A DNA stretch of 64,000 nt from Flavobacteriales bacterium. Its GTDB lineage: Bacteria > Bacteroidota > Bacteroidia > Flavobacteriales_F > PHOS-HE28. The stretch spans positions 40,960-104,959 of the forward strand of contig JADKGB010000015.1 of the NCBI GenBank assembly GCA_016717225.1. Reading direction: 5' to 3'. The notes below the pieces were generated by a model. It saw only the letters and a program-made list of their open reading frames with translations, ran no database searches and had not been told where the DNA came from. The translations under genes were made by a program, and so were the position numbers. Of the stretch, positions 51,755 through 59,917 are shown in pieces; position 1 is the stretch's first letter, and each line of letters opens with the position of its first letter.

Positions 51755-52582
51755 TCAGTAGTGGTTGTGCTCGAAGAACTCCGCCTTCCTGCTCACTTTC
51801 AGTGAATCCGTTTTCCCGCTTACCGCATCCAGCCATGTGCCGTACATCGGGTTGGGGAGAAGTATGAAGTAGTCACGCAGCGTATCACGAAGGGTAGCGA
51901 TCGTTGGCTTGCCGAAATCGGTTGACCGGTCCTTGAACCGTTCATCGAAATCACGCAATTGATCGCCGACCAACAAGGCCACAAAATGGTTCGCGCTCAC
52001 TGTTGCTCGGCGTTTGGTCTTATCGCTCTCGGTGTCCATGCACATCACATGGGCATCATCCGCGTTGGGGAATTCCAACTCGTGCAGGTTCTTCACGGTT
52101 GCGTTCTTTTCCGCCATGCTGCGGTTGCTGATGTAAAAAACCTCACAGCCTTTGCTCGCCGCGTATCGCAAGAACTCCAGTGAACCGGGCAGGGCTTTCG
52201 CGCTCGCCATGAACGTCCATTCGTTCCAGTTCGCTTGGGTGTATGTGCGGCCTGTCGCGGTGTTGGTCATTTGGTAGGGCGAGTTGTCCAGCACCGTTTC
52301 GTCGATGTCCACGATCACAGCAGGTGGCAGCGTGTGCGGGTGTTGGAGATTCACGTTCAGTCGCAAGCGGGCCAGCTCGTAACACTGTTCATACAGTCGA
52401 TGGATCTCAGCGCTCGTGTGCTGGTAGATCACCGCGTCCGCGTTCTGTTGCGAAATGCGCTGCTGCCAATCCGCATAGATCGTTGGTGGAGGAGGAGGAA
52501 CCGCGACCGCAACAGGTTGTGGTGCTCGGCAAGCGATCGCCACAAGGATGACCGCGTATGCTAGGAAGTGGTTTTTTTTCAT
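51755..52582 (-). CDS. Class C (e(P4)-type) acid phosphatase lipoprotein
   Basis: HAD-superfamily 5'-nucleotidase/acid phosphatase of 275 residues from ATG 52582 (MKKNHFLAYA); a longer frame would run into rsgA. The leader ends VAIAC, an acceptable lipobox, so the protein is probably membrane-anchored outside the cytosol. HAD motif I is VDIDETVLDNSPY with both aspartates, followed by NEWTFMASAKALPGSLEFL and FYISNR, and VGDQLRDFDERF for motif IV. It could supply nucleosides or phosphate from extracellular nucleotides. Confidence 0.9.
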   Translation of the reverse strand: MKKNHFLAYAVILVAIACRAPQPVAVAVPPPPPTIYADWQQRISQQNADAVIYQHTSAEIHRLYEQCYELARLRLNVNLQHPHTLPPAVIVDIDETVLDNSPYQMTNTATGRTYTQANWNEWTFMASAKALPGSLEFLRYAASKGCEVFYISNRSMAEKNATVKNLHELEFPNADDAHVMCMDTESDKTKRRATVSANHFVALLVGDQLRDFDERFKDRSTDFGKPTIATLRDTLRDYFILLPNPMYGTWLDAVSGKTDSLKVSRKAEFFEHNHY

Positions 52583-52604
52583 TTTCCGATCTTCAATTCG
52601 GTGT

Positions 52605-53639
52605 TCAATCCACACGATACGTGTTTTCATCATCCACGCCGTTCACCATGTCGACATAGCTGTAATAGCGGCTTTCGGCGATGTCGCCATTCTCCACTGC
52701 GGACTTTACCGCGCAGCCCGGTTCGTTGATGTGTTTGCAGTCGTTGAATTTGCACTTGTTCTTCAGCTTGAACATTTCCGGGAACTGGTCCACGATCTCG
52801 TTCGCGCTCATATCAACCAAGCCAAAACCTTTGATACCCGGAGTGTCAATGATGAACGTTGGGGCCTTGGGCTTCAGGCCATAGGCCACAGGCTCAGCCT
52901 GGTCTGGGCTTATGGCTTGCAGCTTACGGCTCGCGGCCTTTGACTTACCTGCGGTCTGCTTGAGCTCGTACATCTCCGCATTCGTTGTGGTGTGCTGGCC
53001 TTTGTCGCTGCTCGCACTGATCTCGTAGGTCCAAATGTCCAGATCCGGTTGTATGGCATTGATCAATGTGCTTTTACCAACCCCACTGTGACCGCTGATG
53101 AGCGTGACTTTTCCTGCGATGAGCGCACGCACTTCCTTGATGCCGATGTTCTTTATCGCGGACGTGATGAGTGTTCGGTATCCCGCGTTCTGGTACGTGT
53201 CTTCATATTCCGCCAGCATGTCCAATTCTTCTTCGGAGTAGTCATCTATTTTGTTGAAGACGATCACACACGGGACACGATAGATCTCTGCGGTCACCAG
53301 GAAACGGTCAATGAAGCCGTACGATGTTCTTGGTCGCGCAAGCGTAACGAGCAGGATAGCCTGATCCACGTTCGCGGCGATCACTTGCTTGTGGTGCGAG
53401 AGGTTCACACTGCGCCGAACGATGTAGTTGGTGCGGTCGTGCAATTCCATGATCGAACCAACATCCTCTTCGTTCTGTTGGGGGATGAATTCCACACGGT
53501 CGCCAACGGCGAGGGGATTGGTGCTCTTCCACCCTTTGATGCGCAAATTGCCTTTGGCCACGCATTTGTGCAACGAGCCGTCCTCACCACGCACGAGGTA
53601 GCGGCTGCCGGTTGAGCGCATGACGAGTCCTGAAGACAT
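52605..53639 (-). CDS. rsgA: Small ribosomal subunit biogenesis GTPase RsgA
   Basis: Circularly permuted GTPase acting in 30S maturation. An OB fold at the N-terminus, then G4 FNKID (residues 128-132), G1 GHSGVGKST (183-191) and G3 DTPG (265-268), then the zinc motif Cys296, Cys301, His303, Cys309. Between TTNAEMYEL and TFIIDTPG the usual spacer is enlarged by about 34 residues (227-260), whose DNA is a degenerate heptanucleotide array. GACCTTTG lies 4 bases before the ATG. Confidence 0.96.
   Translation of the reverse strand: MSSGLVMRSTGSRYLVRGEDGSLHKCVAKGNLRIKGWKSTNPLAVGDRVEFIPQQNEEDVGSIMELHDRTNYIVRRSVNLSHHKQVIAANVDQAILLVTLARPRTSYGFIDRFLVTAEIYRVPCVIVFNKIDDYSEEELDMLAEYEDTYQNAGYRTLITSAIKNIGIKEVRALIAGKVTLISGHSGVGKSTLINAIQPDLDIWTYEISASSDKGQHTTTNAEMYELKQTAGKSKAASRKLQAISPDQAEPVAYGLKPKAPTFIIDTPGIKGFGLVDMSANEIVDQFPEMFKLKNKCKFNDCKHINEPGCAVKSAVENGDIAESRYYSYVDMVNGVDDENTYRVD
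52860..52961 (-). repeat. Heptanucleotide array inserted in frame in rsgA
   Basis: On the coding strand the 102-bp segment reads as 7-base words: CCGCGAG, CCGTAAG, CTGCAAG, CCATAAG, CCCAGAC, then CCTGTGG, CCTATGG, CCTGAAG, CCCAAGG. The length is a multiple of 3 and has no stop, so the GTPase frame is kept. Encoded residues (KSKAASRKLQAIS) look like an unstructured loop between switch regions. Confidence 0.75.
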
Positions 53640-53725
53640 GGCTCAAAGGTCAGGTGGATCATCAGAATTCACCGATGATCGCTGATTTTATGATAACCTG
53701 ACCATCCGATCGGGCTATCCCCATC

Positions 53726-53738
53726 TACTTTCGCCTCC
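53726..53738 (+). promoter_or_regulatory. -7 box TACTTTCG beside the gldA start
   Basis: TACTTTCG at 53726-53733 lies 5 bases before ATG 53739, nearly the same arrangement as at 29015 and 43195. This is within the 99-bp divergent promoter region shared with rsgA. Confidence 0.5.
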
Positions 53739-54647
53739 ATGTCCATCAGCGTACGCGGCGTCACGAAACTCTACGGCACACAGAAGGCCCTGGACGATGT
53801 GTCGTTCGAGATCAGTGGTACGGAAGTGATCGGTTTTCTGGGCCCGAACGGTGCTGGCAAAAGCACGATGATGAAGGTGCTTACAGGATACATCCCCCAA
53901 AGTTCCGGAGAGGCAAGCGTGTGCGGATTCGATGTGCGCGAGGCCAGTATGGACGTGAAGCGCAACGTGGGCTACCTGCCCGAGCACAACCCGCTATACA
54001 CGGATATGTACGTGAGGGAGTATCTCGCCTTTGTCGCAGGCATTTTCAAACTGAAGAACTCGACCGCACGTGTGAACGAGATGATCGATGTGGTGGGGCT
54101 CGATCGGGAAGCGCATAAGAAGATCGGTGCCCTGAGCAAGGGTTATCGCCAGCGCGTGGGGTTGGCGCAGGCCATGGTCCATGATCCCAAGGTGTTGATC
54201 CTCGATGAGCCTACGAGCGGTCTCGATCCCAATCAATTGGAAGAGATACGTGGACTGATCAAGCAACTTGGCCGCGAGAAAACGGTGATGTTGAGCACAC
54301 ATATCATGCAGGAGGTCGAGGCGATCTGCACACGCGTGATCATCATCGACAAGGGGCGTATTGTGGCCGATGACAGTGCGGCACAATTGCGCGGTGCGGG
54401 ACTTTCGCGTGAGGCTGTGCTGGTGGAATTCGATGCCGATGTGGCCCCGAACGAGTTGCGGAACATCATTGGGGTCGATCTGGTGAAGAAAGACGGCGAT
54501 CGCACGTGGGTGCTTGCTTTCGATCCCAAGAACGACATCAGGCCCGCCGTTTTCGAGTTCGCCGTGAAGCGGGGTGTAAAAGTGCTTACGCTCCAAAAGG
54601 TAGAGCGTGGACTTGAGGAGGTTTTCAAAGAGCTGACCAAGGGCTGA
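53739..54647 (+). CDS. gldA: Gliding motility ABC transporter ATP-binding protein
   Basis: A 302-residue ATPase subunit of the GldAFG transporter required for gliding in Flavobacterium. Walker A GPNGAGKST (residues 35-43), signature LSKGYRQRVGLA, Walker B VLILDEPTSGLDP and the switch His in MLSTHIMQEVE are all present. The overall sequence (VGYLPEHNPLYTDMYVREYL; GLEEVFKELT at the end) matches GldA rather than a generic exporter. gldF and gldG are not in the window. With the many T9SS cargo genes it points to a gliding or T9SS-bearing cell. Confidence 0.9.
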   Translation: MSISVRGVTKLYGTQKALDDVSFEISGTEVIGFLGPNGAGKSTMMKVLTGYIPQSSGEASVCGFDVREASMDVKRNVGYLPEHNPLYTDMYVREYLAFVAGIFKLKNSTARVNEMIDVVGLDREAHKKIGALSKGYRQRVGLAQAMVHDPKVLILDEPTSGLDPNQLEEIRGLIKQLGREKTVMLSTHIMQEVEAICTRVIIIDKGRIVADDSAAQLRGAGLSREAVLVEFDADVAPNELRNIIGVDLVKKDGDRTWVLAFDPKNDIRPAVFEFAVKRGVKVLTLQKVERGLEEVFKELTKG

Positions 54648-54704
54648 ACGCCTGATCGAAAAACAGCCTCGGGGTCCTTCGCTCAAGAGATCCCAGACAC
54701 GCTC

Positions 54705-55220
54705 TTAGAAGGTGGTGCCCACGCACACATAGGGGTTATATCCCCACTTTTCCCTGGTGTCTCGGAAGGCGAGCTTGTCCTCCACGTTCGCGATCATAAG
54801 GCCGGCCCTTAGGAAGAGCCCCCCGTATTCCTTCTGCATCCGATACCCTGCGTGGAACGTAGGGAAGAGCGTTTCGGCCACGCGTGTTGCGCTCGGTCCA
54901 CTGTTGCCGTAGTTGTAGAAGAGGAAGCCCGCACCCGCTTCCGCTCGATGGATATCACCGTAGCTCGCGCTGAACGTGATCGGCAACGCGATGTACGACG
55001 AGACGGTCTCCGTTGACCAAAGCCCAATACCGAAACGCAGGTGCATGGCGAACCGATCGCTCGCGTATTCGGTGTGCTCATAATTGGCCGACCAGAAGAT
55101 CGCTTGTCCCAACCCTTCGAGGAAGACCGTGTTCGTGGGGCCGGGTGCGTCCGCTTCCTGTTCCTGGGCCGTGCCATTCAGGGCCATGGCGAGCAGCAGG
55201 GTTGCAACGGACAAGCGCAT
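54705..55220 (-). CDS. Predicted small outer-membrane protein
   Basis: A 171-residue protein from ATG 55220 (MRLSVATLLLAMALNGTAQ, signal peptide); a longer frame from 55310 has no better support. The mature part is made of amphipathic strands (AMHLRFGIGLWSTETVSSYI; AGAGFLFYNYGNSG; GLFLRAGLMIANV) and ends in Phe (VCVGTTF), as outer-membrane barrels do. It diverges from metK. No family recognised. Confidence 0.72.
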   Translation of the reverse strand: MRLSVATLLLAMALNGTAQEQEADAPGPTNTVFLEGLGQAIFWSANYEHTEYASDRFAMHLRFGIGLWSTETVSSYIALPITFSASYGDIHRAEAGAGFLFYNYGNSGPSATRVAETLFPTFHAGYRMQKEYGGLFLRAGLMIANVEDKLAFRDTREKWGYNPYVCVGTTF

Positions 55221-55308
55221 GGTGGAAAGGTCGGCAGAAAGTCCGGATGACATGCGTGGTTCGTGGATCCAAAAACCGCTTCCTTTGCGCCCGCGAAAAA
55301 ACAGCACC

Positions 55309-56568
55309 ATGCCCTACCTTTTTACCTCCGAGTCCGTTAGCGAAGGCCACCCCGATAAGGTTGCCGATCAGATCAGTGATGCCCTCATCGACAACTTTCT
55401 CGCTTTCGACCCGAGCAGCAAGGTGGCTTGTGAAACACTTGTGACCACCGGCCAGGTTGTTCTGGCAGGTGAGGTGAAGAGCAAAGCCTACCTGGATGTA
55501 CAAGAGATCGCCCGCGAGGTGATCCGCAAGATCGGCTACACCAAAAGCGAGTACATGTTCGAGGCGAACAGTTGTGGCATCTTCAGTGCGATCCACGAGC
55601 AAAGCCCCGACATCAACCAGGGTGTTGAACGCAAGAACCCCGAAGAGCAGGGTGCTGGTGATCAAGGCATGATGTTCGGATACGCATGCCGCGATACGGA
55701 CAATTACATGCCGCTTCCGCTCGAGCTTAGCCACATGCTGTTGCGCGAACTCGCTGTGATCCGTCGCGAGAAGAACAGCAAGATGCCTTACCTGCGCCCC
55801 GACGCGAAAAGCCAGGTGACCATTGAATACGCCGACAACGGCAAGCCTTTGCGTATCGACGCCATTGTTGTGAGCACACAGCATGACGATTTCGACAAGG
55901 AGCCTGTGATGCTCGCGAAGATCAAGAAGGACATCATCGAAGTCCTGATCCCGCGCATCAAAAAGCAATTGCCCAAGCGCGTGCAAGCGCTTTTCGGCAA
56001 CGACATCGCTTACCACATCAACCCTACCGGCAAGTTCGTGATCGGTGGACCTCACGGCGACACCGGTCTAACGGGTCGTAAGATCATTGTGGATACATAC
56101 GGAGGCAAAGGCGCACACGGTGGCGGTGCCTTCAGCGGAAAAGATCCGAGCAAGGTTGATCGCAGTGCTGCCTATGCAGCGCGACATGTTGCCAAGCATT
56201 TGGTGGCGGCAGGTGTTTGCGACGAAGTGCTCGTGCAGGTGGCCTATGCCATCGGTGTTGCTGAGCCTGTAGGTTTCTACGTGAACACGTACGGTACCAG
56301 TAAGGTGAAGGTGAACGATGGCGCGATCGCGAAGACCATCGCTGGAATGGCCGAATTCAACATGAAGCCATACTTCATCGAGAAGCGTTTCAAGTTGCGC
56401 ACACCGATCTACAGCGAGACCGCGAGCTATGGCCACATGGGCCGCGAAAGCAAAGTGGTGACCAAGACCTTCAAGAACGCGGGCATGGAGAAGACCGTGA
56501 AAGTGAAGCTCTTCCCCTGGGAGGAACTGAACGCGTTGACGGTGGTGAAGAAGGCGTTCAAGCTCTGA
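55309..56568 (+). CDS. metK: S-adenosylmethionine synthase
   Basis: Makes S-adenosylmethionine from methionine and ATP. From ATG 55309 the 419-residue product begins MPYLFTSESVSEGHPDKVAD, with the catalytic His in GHPDK. GAGDQGMMFGYA (ATP-binding) and GGGAFSGKDPSKVDRSAAY are both canonical. The in-frame stretch upstream back to 55084 is antisense to the OMP gene and rejected. The stop codon TGA is the first unit boundary of a heptanucleotide array. Confidence 0.97.
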   Translation: MPYLFTSESVSEGHPDKVADQISDALIDNFLAFDPSSKVACETLVTTGQVVLAGEVKSKAYLDVQEIAREVIRKIGYTKSEYMFEANSCGIFSAIHEQSPDINQGVERKNPEEQGAGDQGMMFGYACRDTDNYMPLPLELSHMLLRELAVIRREKNSKMPYLRPDAKSQVTIEYADNGKPLRIDAIVVSTQHDDFDKEPVMLAKIKKDIIEVLIPRIKKQLPKRVQALFGNDIAYHINPTGKFVIGGPHGDTGLTGRKIIVDTYGGKGAHGGGAFSGKDPSKVDRSAAYAARHVAKHLVAAGVCDEVLVQVAYAIGVAEPVGFYVNTYGTSKVKVNDGAIAKTIAGMAEFNMKPYFIEKRFKLRTPIYSETASYGHMGRESKVVTKTFKNAGMEKTVKVKLFPWEELNALTVVKKAFKL

Positions 56569-56697
56569 GTGGTGAGTTGCGAGTACCGAGTGGCGAGTTG
56601 TGAGTGACGAGTGGCGAGTGGTGAGTGACGAGTACTGAGTGACGAGTTGCGAGTACCGAGTGTCGAGTTGTGAGTGACGAGTACTGAGTGATGAGTA
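56566..56697. repeat. Heptanucleotide repeat array (GAGTNNC)
   Basis: About 18 consecutive 7-base units, such as GAGTGGT, GAGTTGC, GAGTACC, GAGTGGC, GAGTGAC and GAGTACT, start inside the metK stop codon and run to 56697 without losing phase. Only GAGT is constant. The array resembles the short tandem heptanucleotide repeats described in cyanobacteria, but belongs to this genome's own family. Confidence 0.88.
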
Positions 56698-56784
56698 GAA
56701 AGTGGCTATGGTCGGCGTGCGCTGGTTTGCGTTGCTTCGAATGCGCTATCGCGTTGTAGACTTGTTGGACAGAACACTACGTCT

Positions 56785-57210
56785 ATGGGTATGCGCAGTT
56801 TTGAAGATTCGCTGGCTTGGCAGAAGGCGATGGACTTGAACGTTGCCGTGGACAAGGCTCTTGCGGAGAACAAGAATTGGGGCTTTCGGGACCAGTTGTT
56901 CCGCGCTTCCCTTTCCATTTGCAACAACTTGGCGGAAGGCTATGAGATGCCAAGCGATCGACACCAACTCAAATACCTATGGATCGCGAAAGGTTCTTGT
57001 AATGAGGTCTGTTCCATGCTGATCCTGTCGAAGAGGCGGGGCTACTTTCCGGAGGAAGCCATTGAACAAATGCTCGGACTACAGGATGAAGTAGGTCGGC
57101 TGATCCGAAAGTACATCCAGAACAAGTCGGGCGGTTTGTTGGGAATACCCGGCGCGATGGCATTGCTCGGCCTCTGGTTCAATCTAACGACCCCTTGGTT
57201 CCTGAAGTGA
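56785..57210 (+). CDS. Four-helix-bundle protein (23S rRNA IVP family)
   Basis: A 141-residue protein with the family pattern: MRSFEDSLAWQKAMDLNVAV, FRDQLFRASLSICNNLAEGY (the RAS-S-x-NxAEG signature), FLWIAKGSCNEV-like YLWIAKGSCNEVCSML. Proteins of this family are encoded within rRNA intervening sequences or as free genes; their role is unknown. This copy stands between two heptanucleotide arrays. The last 20 residues beyond IRKYIQNK are not family-like and may be read-through into repeat-adjacent DNA. Confidence 0.88.
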   Translation: MGMRSFEDSLAWQKAMDLNVAVDKALAENKNWGFRDQLFRASLSICNNLAEGYEMPSDRHQLKYLWIAKGSCNEVCSMLILSKRRGYFPEEAIEQMLGLQDEVGRLIRKYIQNKSGGLLGIPGAMALLGLWFNLTTPWFLK

Positions 57211-57297
57211 GTGGCGAGTAGCGAGTGACGAGTGGCGAGTGGCGAGTGGCGAGTGGCAGCTGCGTCGGCAGACTCGCCACTCGCCACTCGCCACTAC
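57208..57297. repeat. Palindromic heptanucleotide array (GAGTGGC / GCCACTC)
   Basis: Six or seven forward GAGTNNC units (57209-57255) are followed by a 16-base centre and then about three reverse-complement GCCACTC units (57274-57295). It can fold into a hairpin with more than 20 paired bases. It lies between the convergent four-helix-bundle and NtrC-like genes, so may act as a bidirectional terminator. Confidence 0.85.
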
Positions 57298-58472
57298 GAG
57301 GATCTCGGTACCGCATATGTCTTCACATCGATCTCGGAGATCTCCTTGTCGCTCAGGATCACCAAGCGCTCGATCACATTGCGGAGCTCCCGCACGTTTC
57401 CGGTCCATGTTAGTTTCTGAAGCTCCTTCACGGCCTTGTCGCTGATCTTCTTCGGCGTAATTCCCTGCTCGTCGCAAACCAGTTTGATGAAATGCTCGCT
57501 CAACAGCGGGATATCATCGAGGCGATCCTTCAGCGCAGGCACATGGATAGGAATAACGCTCAAGCGATGGAACAGGTCCTCCCGGAAATGGCCTTGCTCG
57601 ATCTCCTTGCGCAGGTCTTTGTTGGTTGCCGCGATCACGCGAACGTTCACCTTCAGGTCCTTGTCGCCACCAACGCGTGTGATCCGGCTTTCTTGTAATG
57701 CGCGCAGCACCTTCGCTTGGGCCGAAGCGCTCATGTCGCCGATCTCGTCCAAGAAAAGCGTGCCGCCATCAGCCAGTTCGAATTTGCCTTTGCGCTGCGC
57801 GATGGCGCTGGTGAAGGATCCTTTCTCGTGGCCAAAGAGTTCGCTCTCGATCAGCTCGCTGGGGATCGCCGCGCAATTCACCTCGATGAAGGGGCCGTCC
57901 TTGCGTGCGCTCTTGTCGTGGATCATGCGCGCTACACCTTCTTTGCCCGCACCGTTGCCGCCGGTGATCAGCACCCGCGCATCGCTCGGCGCCACTTTCT
58001 CGATCATCACACGGATCTCGCCCAAGGCCTTGCTCTCGCCGATCATGCGGTTGCCGCCGACTTTCTCTTTCTGCACTTTCTGGCGAAGGCTCTTGGTCTC
58101 TTGCACCAAGTTGCCCCGATCCAACGCGTTGCGAACGGCTACCAGAATGCGGCTGATGTTCGGCGGTTTTTCAATGAAGTCGAATGCGCCCTTCTTCAAC
58201 GCATCCACTGCCGTGTCGATGGTGCCGTGCCCGCTGATCATGATCACCGGGATCTCGTCGTTGTGGGCCATCAGCTTTTGCAAGAACTCCAGACCGTCGA
58301 GCTTGGGCATCTTGATGTCGCACAACACCACATCGAAGCTGCCCTTCTTCGCTTTCTCCAAGCCCGCAGCGCCATCCTCGGCTTCGTCCACCACGTGCTT
58401 TTCGTGTTCGAGTATTTCTCGCAATGCATTGCGGATGGACTTTTCGTCGTCGATGATCAGGATTTTGGCCAT
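57294..58472 (-). CDS. NtrC-type response regulator with altered sigma-54 contact motif
   Basis: A 392-residue protein: receiver domain (IIDDE at residues 6-10, phospho-Asp in VVLCDIKMPKLDG), then an AAA+ domain with Walker A GGNGAGKEG, the contact loop GSFTSA in place of the usual GAFTGA, Walker B GGTLFLDEIGD and WTGNVRELRNVIERL. The protein ends at VKTYAVPRSS without a Fis-type HTH. It may therefore not work as a normal sigma-54 activator. No partner kinase is adjacent. Confidence 0.9.
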   Translation of the reverse strand: MAKILIIDDEKSIRNALREILEHEKHVVDEAEDGAAGLEKAKKGSFDVVLCDIKMPKLDGLEFLQKLMAHNDEIPVIMISGHGTIDTAVDALKKGAFDFIEKPPNISRILVAVRNALDRGNLVQETKSLRQKVQKEKVGGNRMIGESKALGEIRVMIEKVAPSDARVLITGGNGAGKEGVARMIHDKSARKDGPFIEVNCAAIPSELIESELFGHEKGSFTSAIAQRKGKFELADGGTLFLDEIGDMSASAQAKVLRALQESRITRVGGDKDLKVNVRVIAATNKDLRKEIEQGHFREDLFHRLSVIPIHVPALKDRLDDIPLLSEHFIKLVCDEQGITPKKISDKAVKELQKLTWTGNVRELRNVIERLVILSDKEISEIDVKTYAVPRSS

Positions 58473-58696
58473 AGGGCGATCAGATGATCAGAAGAACGGA
58501 CGATGAGATGATGGGACCTCTGGCGTCGGGCTTCTGGAATGCGGGCGTGAAATTGGGAAGAAACTCGCCATTCCACTTGGGGGGCGAATGGTGGATCAGT
58601 TAACTTCGGGCAACTCGTGAGGGATATTGCGTCTACGGGCTGGCCGACGTGACCGTCTACAAGCATGTGATCCTCACTAATATGGGTTAAAGCACA
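58473..58696. other. Intergenic region upstream of the paralogue array
   Basis: 224 bp between divergent genes. It must hold the promoters of the NtrC-like gene and of the first array gene. I see no TAnnTTTG match at the spacing used elsewhere, nor any convincing hairpin or small gene. Confidence 0.4.
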
Positions 58697-59917
58697 ATGA
58701 GCACCCCTGACATCGCATCGGTCATCAGAACTGCGGTTTTCGGTATCCTCTTCGGCATGACCGAGGTACCGTTGATGGCGCAATGTGCGCCCATCGTTGC
58801 CCAGGTGAGCGGCGAGTTCGATTGCGCCTATGGGGGCACGGTGCGCTGGAACGGTCTGTTCTTTACTGGCGGGTTCGCGATCACCAGCCCTTGCGGTGGG
58901 GCCATGAACTATTCCCTGCTGTCATTCAGTGATCCCGGCTACAATTCATCTGGACTCGTTACCGAAGATTGGGTTCAAGAGTCCATGACCAGCTGGCGCT
59001 ATCTGACCTCCTTGCCCGCAGGCGGGTATAGCCTCGCCATCTGGCCGTCGAACACTGTGCCCATGCCCCAGGTGCCACAATGCTCCCAATCTCTTGGCAT
59101 CTGTGTTACGGCATGTCCGACCGGCGGTGTCTGTTACGCTCCTGCCGGATCCTTGATCATTCCCTCCGACCCCGGCAATTGCGGGGTGAACGTGCAAGTC
59201 CGTGCGTGGCTGGACGGCGCCCTCCCATCCGGTACGTTGATGAACGATGGGCTTAGAGCGGCAGGTTTGATCCCGTTTGCGGAACCGTTCAGTGCGCTTG
59301 GATATGCATATACGGGAGCAGTTCCTGGCGCTACGATACAATCGTCCTTGCTCGCGGTGACAGGAAACGACGCGGTGGTGGACTGGGTGATCCTCGAGCT
59401 GCGGTCCAGCACCACGGCCGTTGTATGGTCGAAGCCCGCGTTGTTGCGCCGCAACGGTTACGTGATGGACCTGGACGGCGATGCGTCCGTCTTCTTTCCT
59501 GTTCCCCCGGGCAACTACCGACTGGTCATCCGGCATCGCAACCACCTGCCGGTGATGACAGCACAGCCCTATTCTCTCTCGCTGACCCCTGCCTTGGTCG
59601 ATCTTGGCAATGGAGCCACGAGCGTATATGGAACGAACGCTCGTATCCAGAAAGGCACTATACACTGCCTTTGGTCCGGCGATGCCACCGGCAACGGCAC
59701 CATCGCCTATATCGGCGCCAACAACGACCGCGATCCCATCCTCACCGCCATCGGCGGCACCACGCCCAACAACACCCTTGGCCCTGTGTACGACCGCCGC
59801 GATGTGAACATGGATGGTGTGATCAGGTATGTGGGTGCGAACAACGATCGTGATCCCATCCTCACCAATGTGGGGAGCACCACGCCGAACAATACACGAA
59901 CGCAGCAGTTGCCATGA
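58697..59917 (+). CDS. Secreted protein with dockerin-like C-terminal repeats (array member 1)
   Basis: A 406-residue protein, intact. Signal peptide ends PLMAQ. Residues 30-165 are a Cys-containing variable domain. Residues about 165-305 form the conserved domain (GVNVQVRAWLDGALPSGTLM; NDAVVDWVILELRSS; YRLVIRHRNHLPVM), a module found before dockerin-like ends in Bacteroidota surface proteins. The C-terminus has two repeats, GDATGNGTIAYIGANNDRDP and VNMDGVIRYVGANNDRDPIL, with EF-hand-like Asp/Asn spacing. No T9SS tail. Its stop overlaps the next ATG by 4 bases. Confidence 0.85.
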   Translation: MSTPDIASVIRTAVFGILFGMTEVPLMAQCAPIVAQVSGEFDCAYGGTVRWNGLFFTGGFAITSPCGGAMNYSLLSFSDPGYNSSGLVTEDWVQESMTSWRYLTSLPAGGYSLAIWPSNTVPMPQVPQCSQSLGICVTACPTGGVCYAPAGSLIIPSDPGNCGVNVQVRAWLDGALPSGTLMNDGLRAAGLIPFAEPFSALGYAYTGAVPGATIQSSLLAVTGNDAVVDWVILELRSSTTAVVWSKPALLRRNGYVMDLDGDASVFFPVPPGNYRLVIRHRNHLPVMTAQPYSLSLTPALVDLGNGATSVYGTNARIQKGTIHCLWSGDATGNGTIAYIGANNDRDPILTAIGGTTPNNTLGPVYDRRDVNMDGVIRYVGANNDRDPILTNVGSTTPNNTRTQQLP

